In this document: in pieces, positions 48,272 to 61,293 of the stretch | Layout: each line of letters opens with the position of its first letter | How positions within the stretch are numbered: position 1 is the first letter of the stretch | DNA from: Muricea muricata | Lineage: Eukaryota; Cnidaria; Anthozoa; Malacalcyonacea; Plexauridae | Assembly: GCA_963855995.1 (NCBI GenBank) | Contig: OY979727.1 | Span: 11,524,946-11,588,945, forward strand | Length of the DNA: 64,000 bases | Reading direction: 5' to 3' | The notes under the pieces: model-generated | Told to the model about the DNA's origin: nothing | Seen by the model: only the letters and a program-made list of their open reading frames with translations | Databases searched by the model: none | Program-made: the position numbers and the translations under genes

Positions 48272-49599
48272 CGGGGCAAAGAGAAGACCAACCTTGCAAA
48301 TACTAATGCAAATTGCTAAGTTGATCTTCCCTAGAGAGCAGCCGCGCATACCTGACAAATTAAAACAACAAACGTTAGTGACTTAAGTACTCAGCATGCA
48401 AATTTGAATCCCAAAGCCAAAATGACGAGTGCCCCCCTCTGATCCTACCAACTGCCTACCTGCCTCAGTTCTAAGCTGTCTTCCTCGGTTCTAAGCTCCT
48501 GCACTCCATTCGTAACTTTCACTTTCCTCACCATCGCACAGTCACTCGCAACTGATAAACCCGCATGCACCACCACCACCCCGACTGCCACCCAAATCCG
48601 ACAATTAAAAGAATTAAAATTTTGGTAAAGTATGCATTTTAAATGCAATTTATTCGAATTTATTTTAGGTTTAACGTAAACAGAAAATATCGAATGGACA
48701 AATATCAAAAGTTGTGTATAAAAACAGGTAAGCTGTCCAGTTGACTTTATAATACAAAACTTAGGCCGCATTTTTTAGCCTAATATCTTACCACAGCACA
48801 AAGTAGTAATACTAGAGCAATCAAATGTTAACAACTTACTCCTAGCCGCTTTGTTCGAAGTAACGATATTTTTTAGGCATACTTTCAAAAATTTTAGGTC
48901 CTTTAATAAGCCTAACCCCATGCAACTTACACACGGCTCACACCCTCGCAGTCCATACATTTAGCTAATAAATTACGTTGTAAACAAAAAAGCAAAATAA
49001 AAAATAAATTACGTTAACTCTAGCTACTTAAACCCACTTAGGCTGAGTTTTGATTGAGTTTTCAAACGTAAAACCTTAGCTGAAAGGGCATGGGCTTTTC
49101 GTTGTGTTAACTGGTCCGAAGTATATAGAAATCTGATACTTACCAAAGTTTAAGGCTGGGTCAAATAAGCATGAAAATTGTGCGAAGATAAAACGCATTT
49201 TTAAAATGTTAAACACAACTTAAGTTGTTTTTTTTCGACACTCGCCTATACGACTGTACATCCTTAACCGTAGTTGACATGAAATTTTTAATGTTCCTAT
49301 AGTTTGTGCAGTTACTCTATATTATTTAAAAGCATCTGAATATTTTGAAACTTTACCGCAATTCTCATACTTATTTAACCGAAACGCCTTCGTTTGCATG
49401 GTACGTCGCAGCTGCTCTCAAACCACTCCGTAATTTGCTTTAGTGCACACAAACAATGGCTTAATTGTTCCACTGTTTCTGTGTACAAAAACAAACCCGA
49501 AAGCACCAAGATACTTATCATAGTAATAATCAAAGAGGATTCTCGTTGTAAAGTCTCCACCATGAATTTAAATATTACCATGGAAACAAAGCATGCTGA

Positions 49600-49709
49600 A
49601 TTCCCTTGGGAATTTAAAATCCTCAAAAATATAATCAACACTAATTATTTTTTTCATGTATCAATGAAATTAAGCAAAAAAGAGTGAAATAGCATATTCC
49701 CCTGGGAAT
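49600..49709. promoter_or_regulatory. Paired COE/EBF-like palindromes (mirror of copy b)
   Basis: ATTCCCTTGGGAAT at 49,600-49,613 and ATTCCCCTGGGAAT at 49,696-49,709. The second differs from its mirror (35,486) only in the central pair. Confidence 0.4.
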
Positions 49710-50102
49710 TGGCAAAAAAATTCCAAGTGTATCTTGTAAAGATTTTTTTCAACGAGCATGTATAAAATTTACTTAAATCCACTTTGATTTCTAAATGATA
49801 AATATCTTGTTTATACCAACTTGTAAATTACCGCTACTTTCTATTACAATCTCGTGTCTTCTGTTTCTTCTGGATTATTATCGTTTTGTGGTCAATGTCA
49901 TCTAGGATTGTTCATTCTTCATCCAGGATTGATCTTTTTCTCTTTCGTTTATTCACACCTCATCACCTTTGGAAATGAAAGAATCGTATCCTTCAGATAA
50001 TAATTACGATTAAATTATAAAGTGCTTTTAACACAAACATCTTGTGTGTTCATGTGGCTAATTATGAAGAGCAAAAAATAAAAGAAGAATAAAAAAATCC
50101 CC

Positions 50103-50220
50103 CTACCCCAGCCAGCCCCCCAAGTGCTATTTCCATCTAAGTAGAAGTACATATACATATAGTACAAGTACTGCTACTTATTTACAGTGAAAGTAGCACT
50201 TAGAGAGCTGGCCAGGGTAG
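50103..50220. repeat. 118-bp hairpin (mirror of copy a)
   Basis: It mirrors 34,975-35,092. Confidence 0.8.
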
Positions 50221-51567
50221 CGGGGCAAAGAGAAGACCAACTTTGCAAATACTAATGCAAATTGCCAAGTTGATCTTCCCTAGAGAGCAGCCGCGCATAC
50301 CTGACAAATTAAAGTAAAAAACGTTAGTGACTTACAGTAAGTACTCGGCATGCAAATTTGAATCCCAAAGCCAAAGTGACAAGTGCCCCGCTGATCCAAC
50401 CAACTGCCTACCTGCCTCAGTTCTAAGTTGTCTTCCTCGGTTCTAAGCTCCTGCACTCCATTCGTAGCTTTCACTTTCCTCACCATCGCACAGTCACTCG
50501 CAACTGATAAACCCGCATGCACCACCACCACCACCCCGACTGCCACCCAAATCCGACAATTAAAAGAATTAAAATTTTGGTAAAGTATGCATTTTAAATG
50601 TAATGTATTCGAATTTATTAGGCTAATGACAGAAAATATCGAATGGACAAATATCAAAAGTCGTGTATAAAAAAAACCAGGTGAGCTGTCCAGTTGACGT
50701 CTTTATACTTAAATTTACAACTACGTAGCTTAAGCGGCATTTTTGACCGAAATATTTTACCACAGTACACAATAGTAATACTAGAGCAATCAAATGTTAA
50801 CAACTTACTCCTAGCCGCTTTGTTAGAAGTAACGGTATTTTTTTAGGCATACTTTCGAAAATTTTAATTCCTTTAATAAGCCTAACCCCATGCAACTTAC
50901 ACACGGCTCACACCCTCGCAGTCCATACATTTACCTAATAAATTATGTTATAAACAAAAAAGCAAAATAAAAAATGAATTACGTTAACTCTAGCTACTTA
51001 AACCCCCTTAGACTGAGTTTTGATTGAGTTTTCAAACGTAAAACCTTAGCTGAAAGGGCATGGGCTTTTCGTTGTGTTAACTGGTCCGAAGAATATAGAA
51101 ATCTGATACTTACCAAAATTTAAGGCTGGGTCAAATAAGCATGAAAATTGTGCAAAGATAAAACGCTTTTTTAAAACGTAAAACACAACTTATGTAGTTT
51201 TTTCTTGGACACTCGTCTATACGACTGTACATCCTTAACCGTAGTTGACATGAAATTTTCAATGTTTCTATAGTTTGTACAGTTACTCTATATAATTTAA
51301 AAGCATCTGAATATTTTGAAACTTTCCCAGCAATTCTCATACTTATTTAACCGAAACGCATTCGTTTGCATGGTACGTCGCAGCTGCTCTCAAACCACTT
51401 CCGTAATCACAAACACAAACAATGGTTTAATTGTTCCACTGTTTCTGTTTCAAACAAACCCGAAAGCAGCAAGATACTTATCATATTGATAATCAAAGAG
51501 GATTCTCATTATAATGCCAAGTCTCCACCATGAATTTGAATATTAGCACGGAAACAAAGCATGTTGT

Positions 51568-51680
51568 ATTCCCTTGGGAATTTAAAACCCTCATAAAAGT
51601 ACAATCAGTACTATTAGTTTTTTTACATGTATCAATGAAATTAAGTAAAAAAGAGTGAAATAGTATATTCCCTTGGGAAT
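51568..51680. promoter_or_regulatory. Paired COE/EBF-like palindromes (mirror of copy a)
   Basis: ATTCCCTTGGGAAT is present at 51,568-51,581 and 51,667-51,680. Confidence 0.4.
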
Positions 51681-51786
51681 TGGCAAAAAATCCCAAGTCT
51701 TTATTGTCAAGATTTTTTTTCAACGAGTAAGAACAAAATTCACTAAATCCACTTTGATTTCTAAATGATGAATATCTTGTTTGTAC

Positions 51787-52072
51787 CAAAGTCAATCTAG
51801 ATATGGTCTGGAGACTCGGCCAGCGTCTTTGTTCTATCTTTTTGTTCGTGCTTATGCAGACTTGTGCACGGTGAAGACAATGAATTTTTGGTATAATGAA
51901 GCAATCGTCCAATAGCGTTGCCTCGCTGAAGCATTTAACCGTACTATTGAAATATTGATAAGCAAAATTTCAAAAGATTTGTGCACGGTGAAGCCAGCCC
52001 GATAAAAAATTATAGCTCATTATAAACGCTATGAAGTTCGCCGGGCTTCCAGACCATGACTGGATTGACTAT
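51787..52072. mobile_element. 286-bp hAT-like MITE (right arm)
   Basis: It mirrors 33,116-33,401. The 8-bp duplication GTTTGTAC is at 51,779-51,786 and 52,073-52,080. Confidence 0.85.
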
Positions 52073-52442
52073 GTTTGTACTAACTTGTGAATTACCACTA
52101 CCTTCTATTACAATCTCGTGTCTTCTGATTCTTCTGGATTATTATCGTTTTGTAGTCAATGTCATCCCGGATCGTTCATTCTTCATCCAGGATTGTTCTT
52201 TTTCTCTTTCGTTTCTTCAAACCCCATCACCTTTGGAAATGAAAGAATCGTATCCGTCAGATAATAATTACGATTAAATTATAAAGTACTTTTAACACAG
52301 ACATCTTGTGTATTTACGTGGCCAATTATAAAGAGCAGACGAACTTATTGTTCCTGTTCATGTGCAGATTTTTCATCAAAATTGTAGGGTAATATTTTGC
52401 GTTGGGCATTGTGTCAACTATTCGTTAACATTCAATCATTTA

Positions 52443-52832
52443 CAATGGACCATTCCCCTATTAGACAAACTTTTAAATTCGAAAAATCAATTAGCACAGC
52501 TGGAAAGAGCATCCTAATTCCATACAATTATGAAGTTTGGTTGTAAAATATTGTAAAATGTGGAAAATATAGCCCTGTAAAGCTTGCAAATTTTGTAAAC
52601 TTTCGTACTACGCACGGAAAAGCGTTATCACTATGTGGAAATGTGATAATTCTTTTTCCCGCATAATACAAAAGTGTACAAAATTCGCAAACTTTAAATT
52701 ACTATATTTTCGACATTTTACTATATTTTACAACCAAACTTCACAATTTCACTAAATTTAGAAAGCTCTCTTTTTAACTATGCTAAAATTGTTTTGGGGA
52801 ATGGTCCATTGAAAGTTAGCAGGGTGTAACTT
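52443..52832. mobile_element. ~390-bp fold-back element (right arm)
   Basis: It mirrors 32,356-32,745. Confidence 0.8.
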
Positions 52833-54016
52833 CTGCTTTATTAAGGTGATTGGTGTTATTTTATCTAGCCACCTTATCGAGAAACACGGGATTTGAGCAC
52901 TTAGAACCGTCTTTAACTTTATGTTAAAATATTTTTACTATCAACATACATTTCTAAACTTTGAATGTAATCCCTGACTGATCGTTTGATGGTGCATTCT
53001 CCAGGTGCTTTCTTCGTTACCATCGTCATCCGGTTCACACTCTCTCGTCATAGAACATCGCATCGTTCCAGTAGGTAATAAGCTCACTCAATCCCGTCAG
53101 CCATCATAAGAAAAGGAGAAAATGAATGTTACAAAAATTTCGAAATGTTACAGAATATTGGAAACTATAGACGGAAATTTGATTGTAAATGATTTTGGCA
53201 AACCGTACATTGCGATAGAATTTGGATCTTGACATCTTCTGATGAACAGTGATTCACTTCTTTGGTCGGTATCAATTCTTTCCCATCTTGTTCTTTCATT
53301 GGTTGGCGGTTATAGTGTATTCACTTTTTATTTGGCATCCTTTTAAAAATCAAACAATTACGATGTTTAGAAAACTGTTTACAAAGTAAACAAAGAAAAC
53401 TACGCTAGTAAGCATTAGAGAGGACGAAGTGATTATAACAAAAGTGATCGTTTACAGAGATTAGTCGGCGGACAAAACCCGTAGAGAAACCCTCGGCATG
53501 ATAATATCCCGGTAGCAAGATATACACCTGATGAAAATCGTGTACGTGCAAGCACTAAACTGTATGTATGCAACTCCGCGAAAAAAACGCAACACAAAAT
53601 GACGGAATATCATTGACAGTTCCGTAGCGTTCGAGGACGAATATTTTTATATTTTTCTAATTTTTTTCAGGCAAAATTATTGATGAATTTGCTAAATAAA
53701 TAAATATATTTGATCTGGGCGCGCTTAAAGCACGGAATGTATTTTAAAGAAGTTGAAAAGAGTATTTGCGGGCTCACGTTAGGAGACTAAAACGTTCGCC
53801 AAGTAATGCCCACAATTTTCTCAATGTCGGTACACTAATTGATTAGGTAAATGACTGAAAATAGAATATAAAGAAGGGTTCAAGGTAGTATCATAATATA
53901 TGGGCGCAGGATTTTGACATATTTGGGAAAAACTGGACCTCAGGCAACATCCCAGGTACATGGATGACGCAATGCTGCCCAGGAAACTATTTAGTAATTG
54001 TTTTATAAAATAATTA

Positions 54017-54311
54017 CAGTGAAACACAAGTCAACGCAAGGGAATTTAAATTTCTCTGGTAGGATTGTTTGATCCTGCACAGTGATGGCTAAGTGGCTAA
54101 ATTGTCAGCGCAAGAGCCTGTTGTCTCTGAGATCGTGAGTTCAATCCCCACTTCAGACTCGTAAGACCCATGAGTTAGTCGTGTATTCCGGGTACTCCGG
54201 GTTGCGAATGTTGACAGGGTATATCAGTAGTCAACGGAACCCGGATACTCAACTAATGCTGTTAACGACGATGTGGAATTAAAAGTAAATGAGTAAAAAT
54301 GCGTTTCACTG
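54017..54311. mobile_element. Mariner-like MITE with tRNA-like core (palindrome 2 right)
   Basis: It is the ~295-bp form, with CAGTGAAACAC and GCGTTTCACTG ends flanked by TA. The tRNA-like segment is at 54,081-54,152 on the plus strand, with A-box-like TGGCTAAGTGG and B-box-like GTTCAATCC. Confidence 0.65.
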
Positions 54312-56555
54312 TAGTTATCATATAATATAACTGTCAGTTAGCTGAATGAATAATTCTCCAGTAACTACGTCAAATGAATAACTTACAATATAGGATAGGT
54401 AATCAGGTGGGAGGGGGGGGGAGCGAAATGGTTAAAGTGGTGTGAAAGAATGAGTACTGTCCTGAAAGGGTTACTGGGGAACGAAGGCGGTAAAATGGAG
54501 GAAGAATGGATTGCAGTAAAAAGAAAAGGACTGTAGTAAAGAGGATACTACTGCCCAAGGGGATATTACTGCCCTAGAAGGGGTACTTGGGGGAAGAAGG
54601 GGGTAAACTAGAAGAAAATTAGATTAGAGTAAAGAAAGGGTACATTTCATGTCGAAATTAAACCAAGCAGCGAGAAATTCACACTTGCAGTTCAATTGAA
54701 AGGCATTTAATTCAAAGGTCATGTAGACACTCATTGAGCCAGGATTCTCACTTTATTCTAGCTCGGGATCGCCTTTGAATTTGAACTGGAAATCTGAATT
54801 TCCCTGTTTCTTCTATAGAGTGTATCAGTGGACATAAGAGGTTTTGAGGAAAAAGAAAGGAATCGTTAAAGTAAGTTATCAGACATCACTAGATATACAT
54901 AATAATATCATCATTGTAAATTCTCTGCTAATCCCCATAGGGTGGGTGTGGTTTTACTGGAGAGGAAAGATTTAAAACATAGCGCACGGGGTTTATTTAT
55001 TACTAGGATCAGGGCTATACAAACTTTCAAGTAAATTTCTAAATCCCTCGCGATTGTTGGGGGGGGGGGGGGTAATAGAGAGTTTGCAATGATAGTAATT
55101 ATATTGTATTATTTGGTTTTCTTACCATTAAATACTCTTAAAGTTACTTTTTGGCTGTGGCATTTCGCATTAGGTTGTCAGGTGGTTCTCTCACAAGGAA
55201 TATCTACAATGTAAAGTTCGATACGTGAGATATAAAAATTAGAAAAATTTCAAATGACGAAAAATAATTTAATTTCTTGAACAAAATTAATCAGTGGTAG
55301 AGCAAAATGACGCAGGCTTTGGATAAAATTGTTTTACCTCAAAAAGGTTCTGTTTTAATCATGTCCCCGGTGTTCCATTTCAAACGGCTATGTTTATACG
55401 GTCCTGTTAGAAAGAAAAAAAAGAAACTCAGTCATATAGAACAAGACATTTATCTGAATTGTATTAAATATTAATAAAACGAGATTTCAACCTGGTAAGC
55501 AGGCCGAATTGTTTTCAAGGAAGATGACATTTAATGACTAAAACATACGTAGAGAGTACTTACATGTGTAATAAAAATCCAACTTTGTTGATGTCCAACT
55601 ACACTGCAGCGACTGTCGTTGCATCTTTGGATCGGAGAAGAAGACTGACGCCATTTTGATTTTGAATTTTCTCGACGAAACCACATGTTCATTCGCAATT
55701 TTTTCCCCATTTCTTCGTCGCTTTGGTTCGATTTTCGTCCACATGCTTTCCACACACTTTTTTGCCATTTCTGTCTGATAAATTCGTGTTTATTCTCGTT
55801 GTGTAAGGTACTTTGAAGACCATTTGTTCGGACACGGCAGACATATTTTCTCGAACCTTCTTCTTGGACTTCAAGCAGCAAATGACGTCAGATGACCATT
55901 GTATGCCAGAAAATACCCGTATGTATAATATTTAATAGTCTTTGTACAAAGCTTAAAATAAGTTTTTATGGCGCGAACGAAGTGTTTTTTGCCATTATTT
56001 CTAATTCAGGTCATTCTTCTACTTCTGTACGTCTAGTTTACTTGGTTAATTAGCTCAAAAAACGCCCGTGAGGGGCGTTTTTGTATTTTTTTTTAATTTG
56101 CATGCTGATAAGCAAGGAAAGACCTGTTCGAGTTTACAATGGCAAACATCTTTCCCTCCGTGGCCGAGAGGTAAAGGTTATTGTCTTCCTACTTGCTCAC
56201 ATCGTTTGACTTTGGTTTTGGGTGGATCAGTGACCTTTCAAGTCCAACTGAGGTTTGGTAAGTTGGATTTATCGGTCTCCGATCCACCCAAAACTCAAGT
56301 CAAAGCTGGATGTGGAGTGCAGGAAAACATTAGGCAGTACCGCGAGGCCAAGGAGGCAAACGTTATTTGCCTAGTGTTTCTAACTAATATTTAAGCAAAT
56401 TCCTTTAACTTAAATGTTGCGGACAGGCTAGTATCGTCGGTGCATTGAAGATTCTCGCCGTTATTTCCCTTCGTTCAAGAAGACTAGTTGTCTTCGTCAA
56501 GAAATAACGACGAGAAGACTTCAAGGCACCACTAAACCACCACACTGTAAAACTA

Positions 56556-56591
56556 CAATGTAGTGGTTTAGCTGGCTGAACCACTACATTG
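56556..56591. repeat. 36-bp near-perfect palindrome (palindrome 3 left)
   Basis: CAATGTAGTGGTTTAGC and its inverse flank a TG. It is related to 15,413-15,448, with symmetric outer changes. Confidence 0.85.
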
Positions 56592-57720
56592 TGCCAAGTA
56601 TATTATGGCGGACTTCTTCTCAAAGCTTACGGTGCAAGAAGCATAGATCCGCGAAGATGCGCAAACATTTTAAAGCACTTAAATCAAGCGTTTTCTTTTA
56701 GAGAAGAGACAAAGACGACAACGCTAACTAAATCAAAACTGTGTGGTCAAGTTTTAAGTTGTTTAACGATCTTTTATGGAGAGGTCTTTGCAAGAAGAGA
56801 TAAATGACAACTGTTGTCTTCTGACTTTCTGTGGGCCGTTTCCTTCTTGATCGAGTTCTCTATGCCATTACGTTCAGTGTCCTTGATATAGGAGTCATTT
56901 CTTTATGGCCTTGGGTTTAATTCCCAAACACTGAATGGCAGGGTTTAGCCCTTTCAAGTCAGGAGATAACATTGCAACAAGATGGCATTGCGTTATAACT
57001 TTGCTTCTAACTAATATGCTAGCACGTAACATGGTATATTATATTCTATACTATACACATAGTATATTCTATAAGCCTTAACTCAGAACTTTGCGATTTA
57101 GCTTGTGTAAAATATGAAATTAGTTTAATTAAATGGGTGCTTTTAAGTGCACTGGCGACACTGGTAGCTTTAGTTCGGAGATTGTAAGACAACAGCGACG
57201 CACATACTTTACTTGTGACATATAAAGTAGATGCTTATATGCAAGCCGTGAATGTCAAACTTTCTTCGTTGATACAAATAAATCGCTGATTTCTGACTTA
57301 AAGCTTGTAGAACGCATCGACAAATTGGTTACAGCGTGACATGTTGATTTGATACAGTATAAAGCAGTGCCATCTTGTCGCAACGTTATTTTATTACTTA
57401 AAAGAGCCAAAGGAACTTGTAATGAGATTTTTCAGCACGTAAGAATATTCTCTAAGCCTTTACTCAGAACTCTGCGATTCATGTTGTATCAACCAGAAAT
57501 ATATATCACAAGTAAACTAAGTGCATCGCCGTTGTCTTTCTATTCCGAACTAAAGCTACCAGTGCCGCCAGTGCAGTTAAAAGCACCCATTTGAACTGTT
57601 TCGTATTTTATCATAACATTTTCAATGTTATCTCATCACGAGAAAGAGCTAAAGACAACTTGTAACTGAGATAACATTGCAAAACGATGAAACTGCGTTA
57701 TACTGTACCTAGTCACTATA

Positions 57721-58299
57721 AAGTATGAATATCGTTCTACCTTAAACATCGTAGAATCAGTTAAAATTCTTGGGGTTACTATCCAGAATAATTTGAAATG
57801 GAACTTGCATATTAAGGATACGGTTAAGAAAGCCTCTAAAAGGTTATACTTTTTGAAGCAGTTGAAGCGGGCAAAATTATCAACAGAAGAGTTAGTTAAA
57901 TTTTATGTTACATGCATTCAATCTGTTATTCTTTATGCATGTCAAGTCTATCACTACAGTATTCCCGAATACCTGAGCAAATCACTCGAACGTGTACAAA
58001 GGAGAGCTTTGCGTATAATATATGGATACGACTATTCTTCTAAGGAATTATTAAGTCAATCAAAACTCACAACCCTCTCGGAACGAAGATCGGACCTCTG
58101 CAGTAAATTCTTCGATAAGATTATATCTGACCCTCAAAACAATTTGTATAAATTACTTCCGTTCGACGAAGATGGTCATTCTTATGATTTACGAAGGAAA
58201 GGACGTTTTTATCCACCCAAGTGTGCAACGAATAGACACCAAAAAACTTTTATCGTATCGACATCACAAGAATTTAATATAAGCTTAAAAACTATATAG
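57721..58299 (+). pseudogene. LINE reverse transcriptase C-terminal fragment
   Basis: The frame is open from before 57,721 to TAG at 58,297-58,299 and encodes about 190 residues. The segment holds the region after the RT palm: VKILGV with ..LKWNLHI, then a KKASKRLYFLKQLKRA helix, an FYVTCIQSVILYACQVYH stretch, LERVQRRALRIIYG, and a TLSERRSDLCSKFF motif. These are hallmarks of CR1/L2/Jockey-like non-LTR elements from invertebrates. The catalytic FADD-type motif and the endonuclease lie upstream and are missing, so the copy is dead. No internal stop or frameshift was seen, which points to a fairly young insertion. TTG at 57,793 is an ordinary Leu codon, not a start. Confidence 0.85.
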
Positions 58300-58442
58300 A
58301 TGTAGATCTTTATGATATTAAAATGTTTAATATTATTAATTAGAAGAACTCTTTAATTTGGCAGTTTTTACCTACTTTTATTGTTAATAGGTAAATCTCT
58401 GCAATTCAGTAAATGCTGTAAATGAGATTATTTTCAATAAAC

Positions 58443-58443
58443 C

Positions 58444-58490
<47 letters not shown>
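58443..58490 (+). repeat. (CTAT)n microsatellite, LINE 3' tail
   Basis: About twelve tetranucleotide units directly follow AATAAACCAT. The LINE 3' end primes or replicates such tails. Confidence 0.95.
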
Positions 58491-59060
58491 AAGCGGGTGC
58501 TTGTAAGTCTACTTGGCTGTTAACTTTAGTTAGGGATTGTAAGACTACGGCGATGCACTCAGTTTACTTTTGCTTTGTCGCTGAATCCCAGAGTTCTGAG
58601 TTTGTCTTGTAAGCGTGAGTTATACTTGTTGACAAATTGGTTCCAGGCAAAGTAACAACGTAGTGCCATCTTGTTTTTGCAATGTTATCTCATTACTTGA
58701 AAGAGCTGAAGACTGCCATTCAATGTTTGGGAATCAAACCCAAGGCCATAAACAAATGACTCCTATATCAAGGACACTGAACGTAATGGCATAGAGAGCT
58801 CGATCAAGAAGGAAACGCCAACGAAAGTCAAAAAAGAAAACAGTTATTATTTATCCCTTTTTGGAAAGGCTCGCCATAAAAGATCGTTAAACATCTTAAA
58901 ACATGACCACACAGCTTTAATTTAGTAAGCGTTGTCGTCTTTAACTCTTTTCTCAAAGAAAACACTTGTTTTAAAGGCTTTAAAAAGTTTGCGCATCTTT
59001 TTGCATCTATGCTTCTTGTACCGTAAGCTTCGAGAAGAAGTCCGCCATATACATTTGGCA

Positions 59061-59096
59061 CAGTGTAGTGGTTTAGCCAGCTAAATCACTACACTG
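59061..59096. repeat. 36-bp near-perfect palindrome (palindrome 3 right)
   Basis: CAGTGTAGTGGTTTAGC pairs with its inverse, with two mismatches. It belongs to the same family as 15,413-15,448. Confidence 0.8.
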
Positions 59097-60088
59097 TAGT
59101 TTAACAGTGTGGTGGTTTAGTGGTGCTTTGAAGTCTTCTCGTCGTTATTTCTCGACGAAGACAACTTGTCTTCTTGAACGAAGAGAAATGACGGCGAGAA
59201 TTCTTCAATGCACCAGCCCTACAGTTCTGTCCCCAACAGTCAAGTTAAAGAAATTTGTTTAAATATTACTTAAAAACACAAGGCAAATAACGTTTGCCCC
59301 CTTGGCCTTGCGGTACTGCCTGCTGTTTTTCCTGCACTCCACACTCAGCTTTGACTTGAATTTTGGGTGGATCGGAGACCGATCAGTCCAACTTACCAAA
59401 CCTCACTTGGACTTTAAAGGTCCCCGATCCATCCAAAATCGAAGTCCAACGACGTGGGAAAGTCGGAAGACAGTAACCTTTACCTCTCGGCCACGAGGGA
59501 AAGATGTTTGCCAATGAAAACTCGAACAGGTCTTTCCTTGCTTATCAGCATACAAATTTAAAAAAAATACAAAAACGCCCCTTACAGGCGTTTTTTGAGC
59601 TAATTAACCACGTAAACCAGACCTACAGAAGCAGAAGAAAGACCTGAGTTAGAAATAATGGCAAAAAACACTTCGCTCGCGCAATAAAAACATATTTTCA
59701 GCTTTGTACAAAGACTATTAAACATTATACATACGGGTATTTCTGGCATACAATGGTCATCTGACGTCATTTGCTGCTTGTAGTCCAAGAAGAAGGTTCG
59801 AGAAAATATGTCTGCCGTGTCCGAACAAATGGTCTTCAAAGTACCTTACACAACGAGAATAAACACGAATTTATTAGACAGAAATGGCAAAAAAGTGTGT
59901 GGCAAGCATGTGGACGAAAATCAAACCAAAGCGACGAAGAAATAGGGAAAAAATTGCGAACGAACATGTGGTTTCGTCGAGAACATTCAAAATCAAAATG
60001 GCGTCAGTCTTCTTCTCCGATCCAAAGATGCAACGACAGTCGCTGCAGTGTAGTTGGACAGCAATAATATTGGATTTTTATTACTCAT

Positions 60089-60529
60089 GTAAGTACTCTC
60101 TACGTATGTTTTAGTCATTAAATGTTATCTTGTTTGAAAACAATTTGGTGTGCTATACCAGGTTGAAATGTCATCTTTAAATTTATTAAAATTCAGATAA
60201 ATGTCTTAATCTATATGACAAAGTTTCTGTTTTTCGTTCTAACAGGACCGTGTTAAGGGAACCGCTCGAAATGGAACAATGGGGACATGATTAAAAAAGA
60301 TCTTTTTTGAGGTAAAATAATTTTATCCAAAGTCTGCGTCATTTTGCTCTACAACTGATTAATTTTGTTAAATAACTTAAAGTATTTGCCGTCATTTGAA
60401 ATGTTTGTATTTTTCATCTCTCACATATTGAACTTTACATTGTAGATATTCCTTGTGAGACAAGCACCCGACAGCCTGATGCGAAATGCTACAGCCAAAA
60501 AGGGCATTAAAGAGGATTTAATGGTAAGA
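60089..60529 (+). other. Exon-like segments with splice consensus (third copy)
   Basis: GTAAGT at 60,089; AACAG then a 66-bp segment (60,246-60,311) then GTAAAA; TTGTAG then a 78-bp segment (60,446-60,523) then GTAAGA. The 78-bp segment is open in phase 0 (ending ATAKKGIKEDLM). A diverged palindrome-1 copy can be read as ATAKKNFQEDLV in an equivalent frame. The upstream 66-bp segment has stops in all frames. Confidence 0.35.
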
Positions 60530-61293
60530 AAACCAAATATAACAATATACTTACGATCATTGCAACCTCTCTATTACCCCCCTCCCCCCCCCCCCCCCTC
60601 CCATCGCGAGCGATTTCAAAACTTACTTGGAAAAATGAATTAAGTTCGCATAACTCCTTCCGTAACGTTGTTTTCATGTTAAAAATAATTTTTGGCAATT
60701 TAAGTCATGAGTAAACCCCGCTATCTTTAAAATCCTTCCTCTCCAGTAAAACCACACCCACCCTATGAGGGGTTAGTAGAGAGTTTATGATGATATTATC
60801 ATGTATATCAAGTGATGTCTAATAACTTACTTTAACGATTACTTTGTTATCCTCAAAACCTCTTCTGTCCACTGATACACTCTATACAAGAAACATGGAA
60901 ATTCATATTCCCAGTTCAATCCCGATCCCGAGCTATAGCCAAGTGCTTGCACCACAGAGTTCGACATGAAACGTCCCCTTTCTTTACTCTAATCCAATCT
61001 TCTTCCAGTTTGCCACCTTCCTTCCCTAAGTAGCCCTTCTAGGATAGTATCCCCTTGGGCAGTGGTATCCCCTTTGTTACAATCATCTTTCTTTACTGCA
61101 GTCCATTCTTCCTCCTGTTTACCGCCTTCGTTCCCCCGAGTAACCCTTTTAGGGTAGTACTCCCTTCTCTCACACCACTTCAACCTCCCCCCCAAACCCA
61201 ACTACCCCCTCCTACATTGTAGGTTATTCATTTGACGTAGTTAATGGAGAATTATTCATTCAGCTAACTGACAGTTACATTATATGATAACTA

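Larger units (their letters stand above)
42618..57005 (-). repeat. Right arm of palindrome 2, continuing as left arm of palindrome 3
   Basis: 42,618-53,840 mirrors 31,324-42,487. Beyond that, 53,841-55,728 mirrors 1-1,898, without the 29.4-kb insertion. From about 55,540 the sequence also mirrors the right arm of palindrome 3. This is therefore one complete inverted unit from core to core (~15 kb). Confidence 0.95.
57720..58490 (+). mobile_element. 5'-truncated CR1/L2-type LINE with tetranucleotide tail
   Basis: It consists of the terminal part of a reverse-transcriptase ORF, a ~145-bp 3' UTR and a CTAT microsatellite tail. Short 5'-truncated copies ending in a simple repeat are typical of CR1/L2/Rex-like LINEs. 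The 5' boundary is placed where similarity to the flanking module fades (near 57,716-57,730). Confidence 0.8.
57005..58655. other. Central region of palindrome 3
   Basis: Inside it, 57,125-57,195 is inverted at about 57,525-57,597 (GGGTGCTTTTAAGTGCACTG, CTGGTAGCTTTAGTTCGGA), which suggests that the original centre was near 57,360. A diverged direct copy of the same module begins at 58,494. The LINE remnant separates them. Confidence 0.65.
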
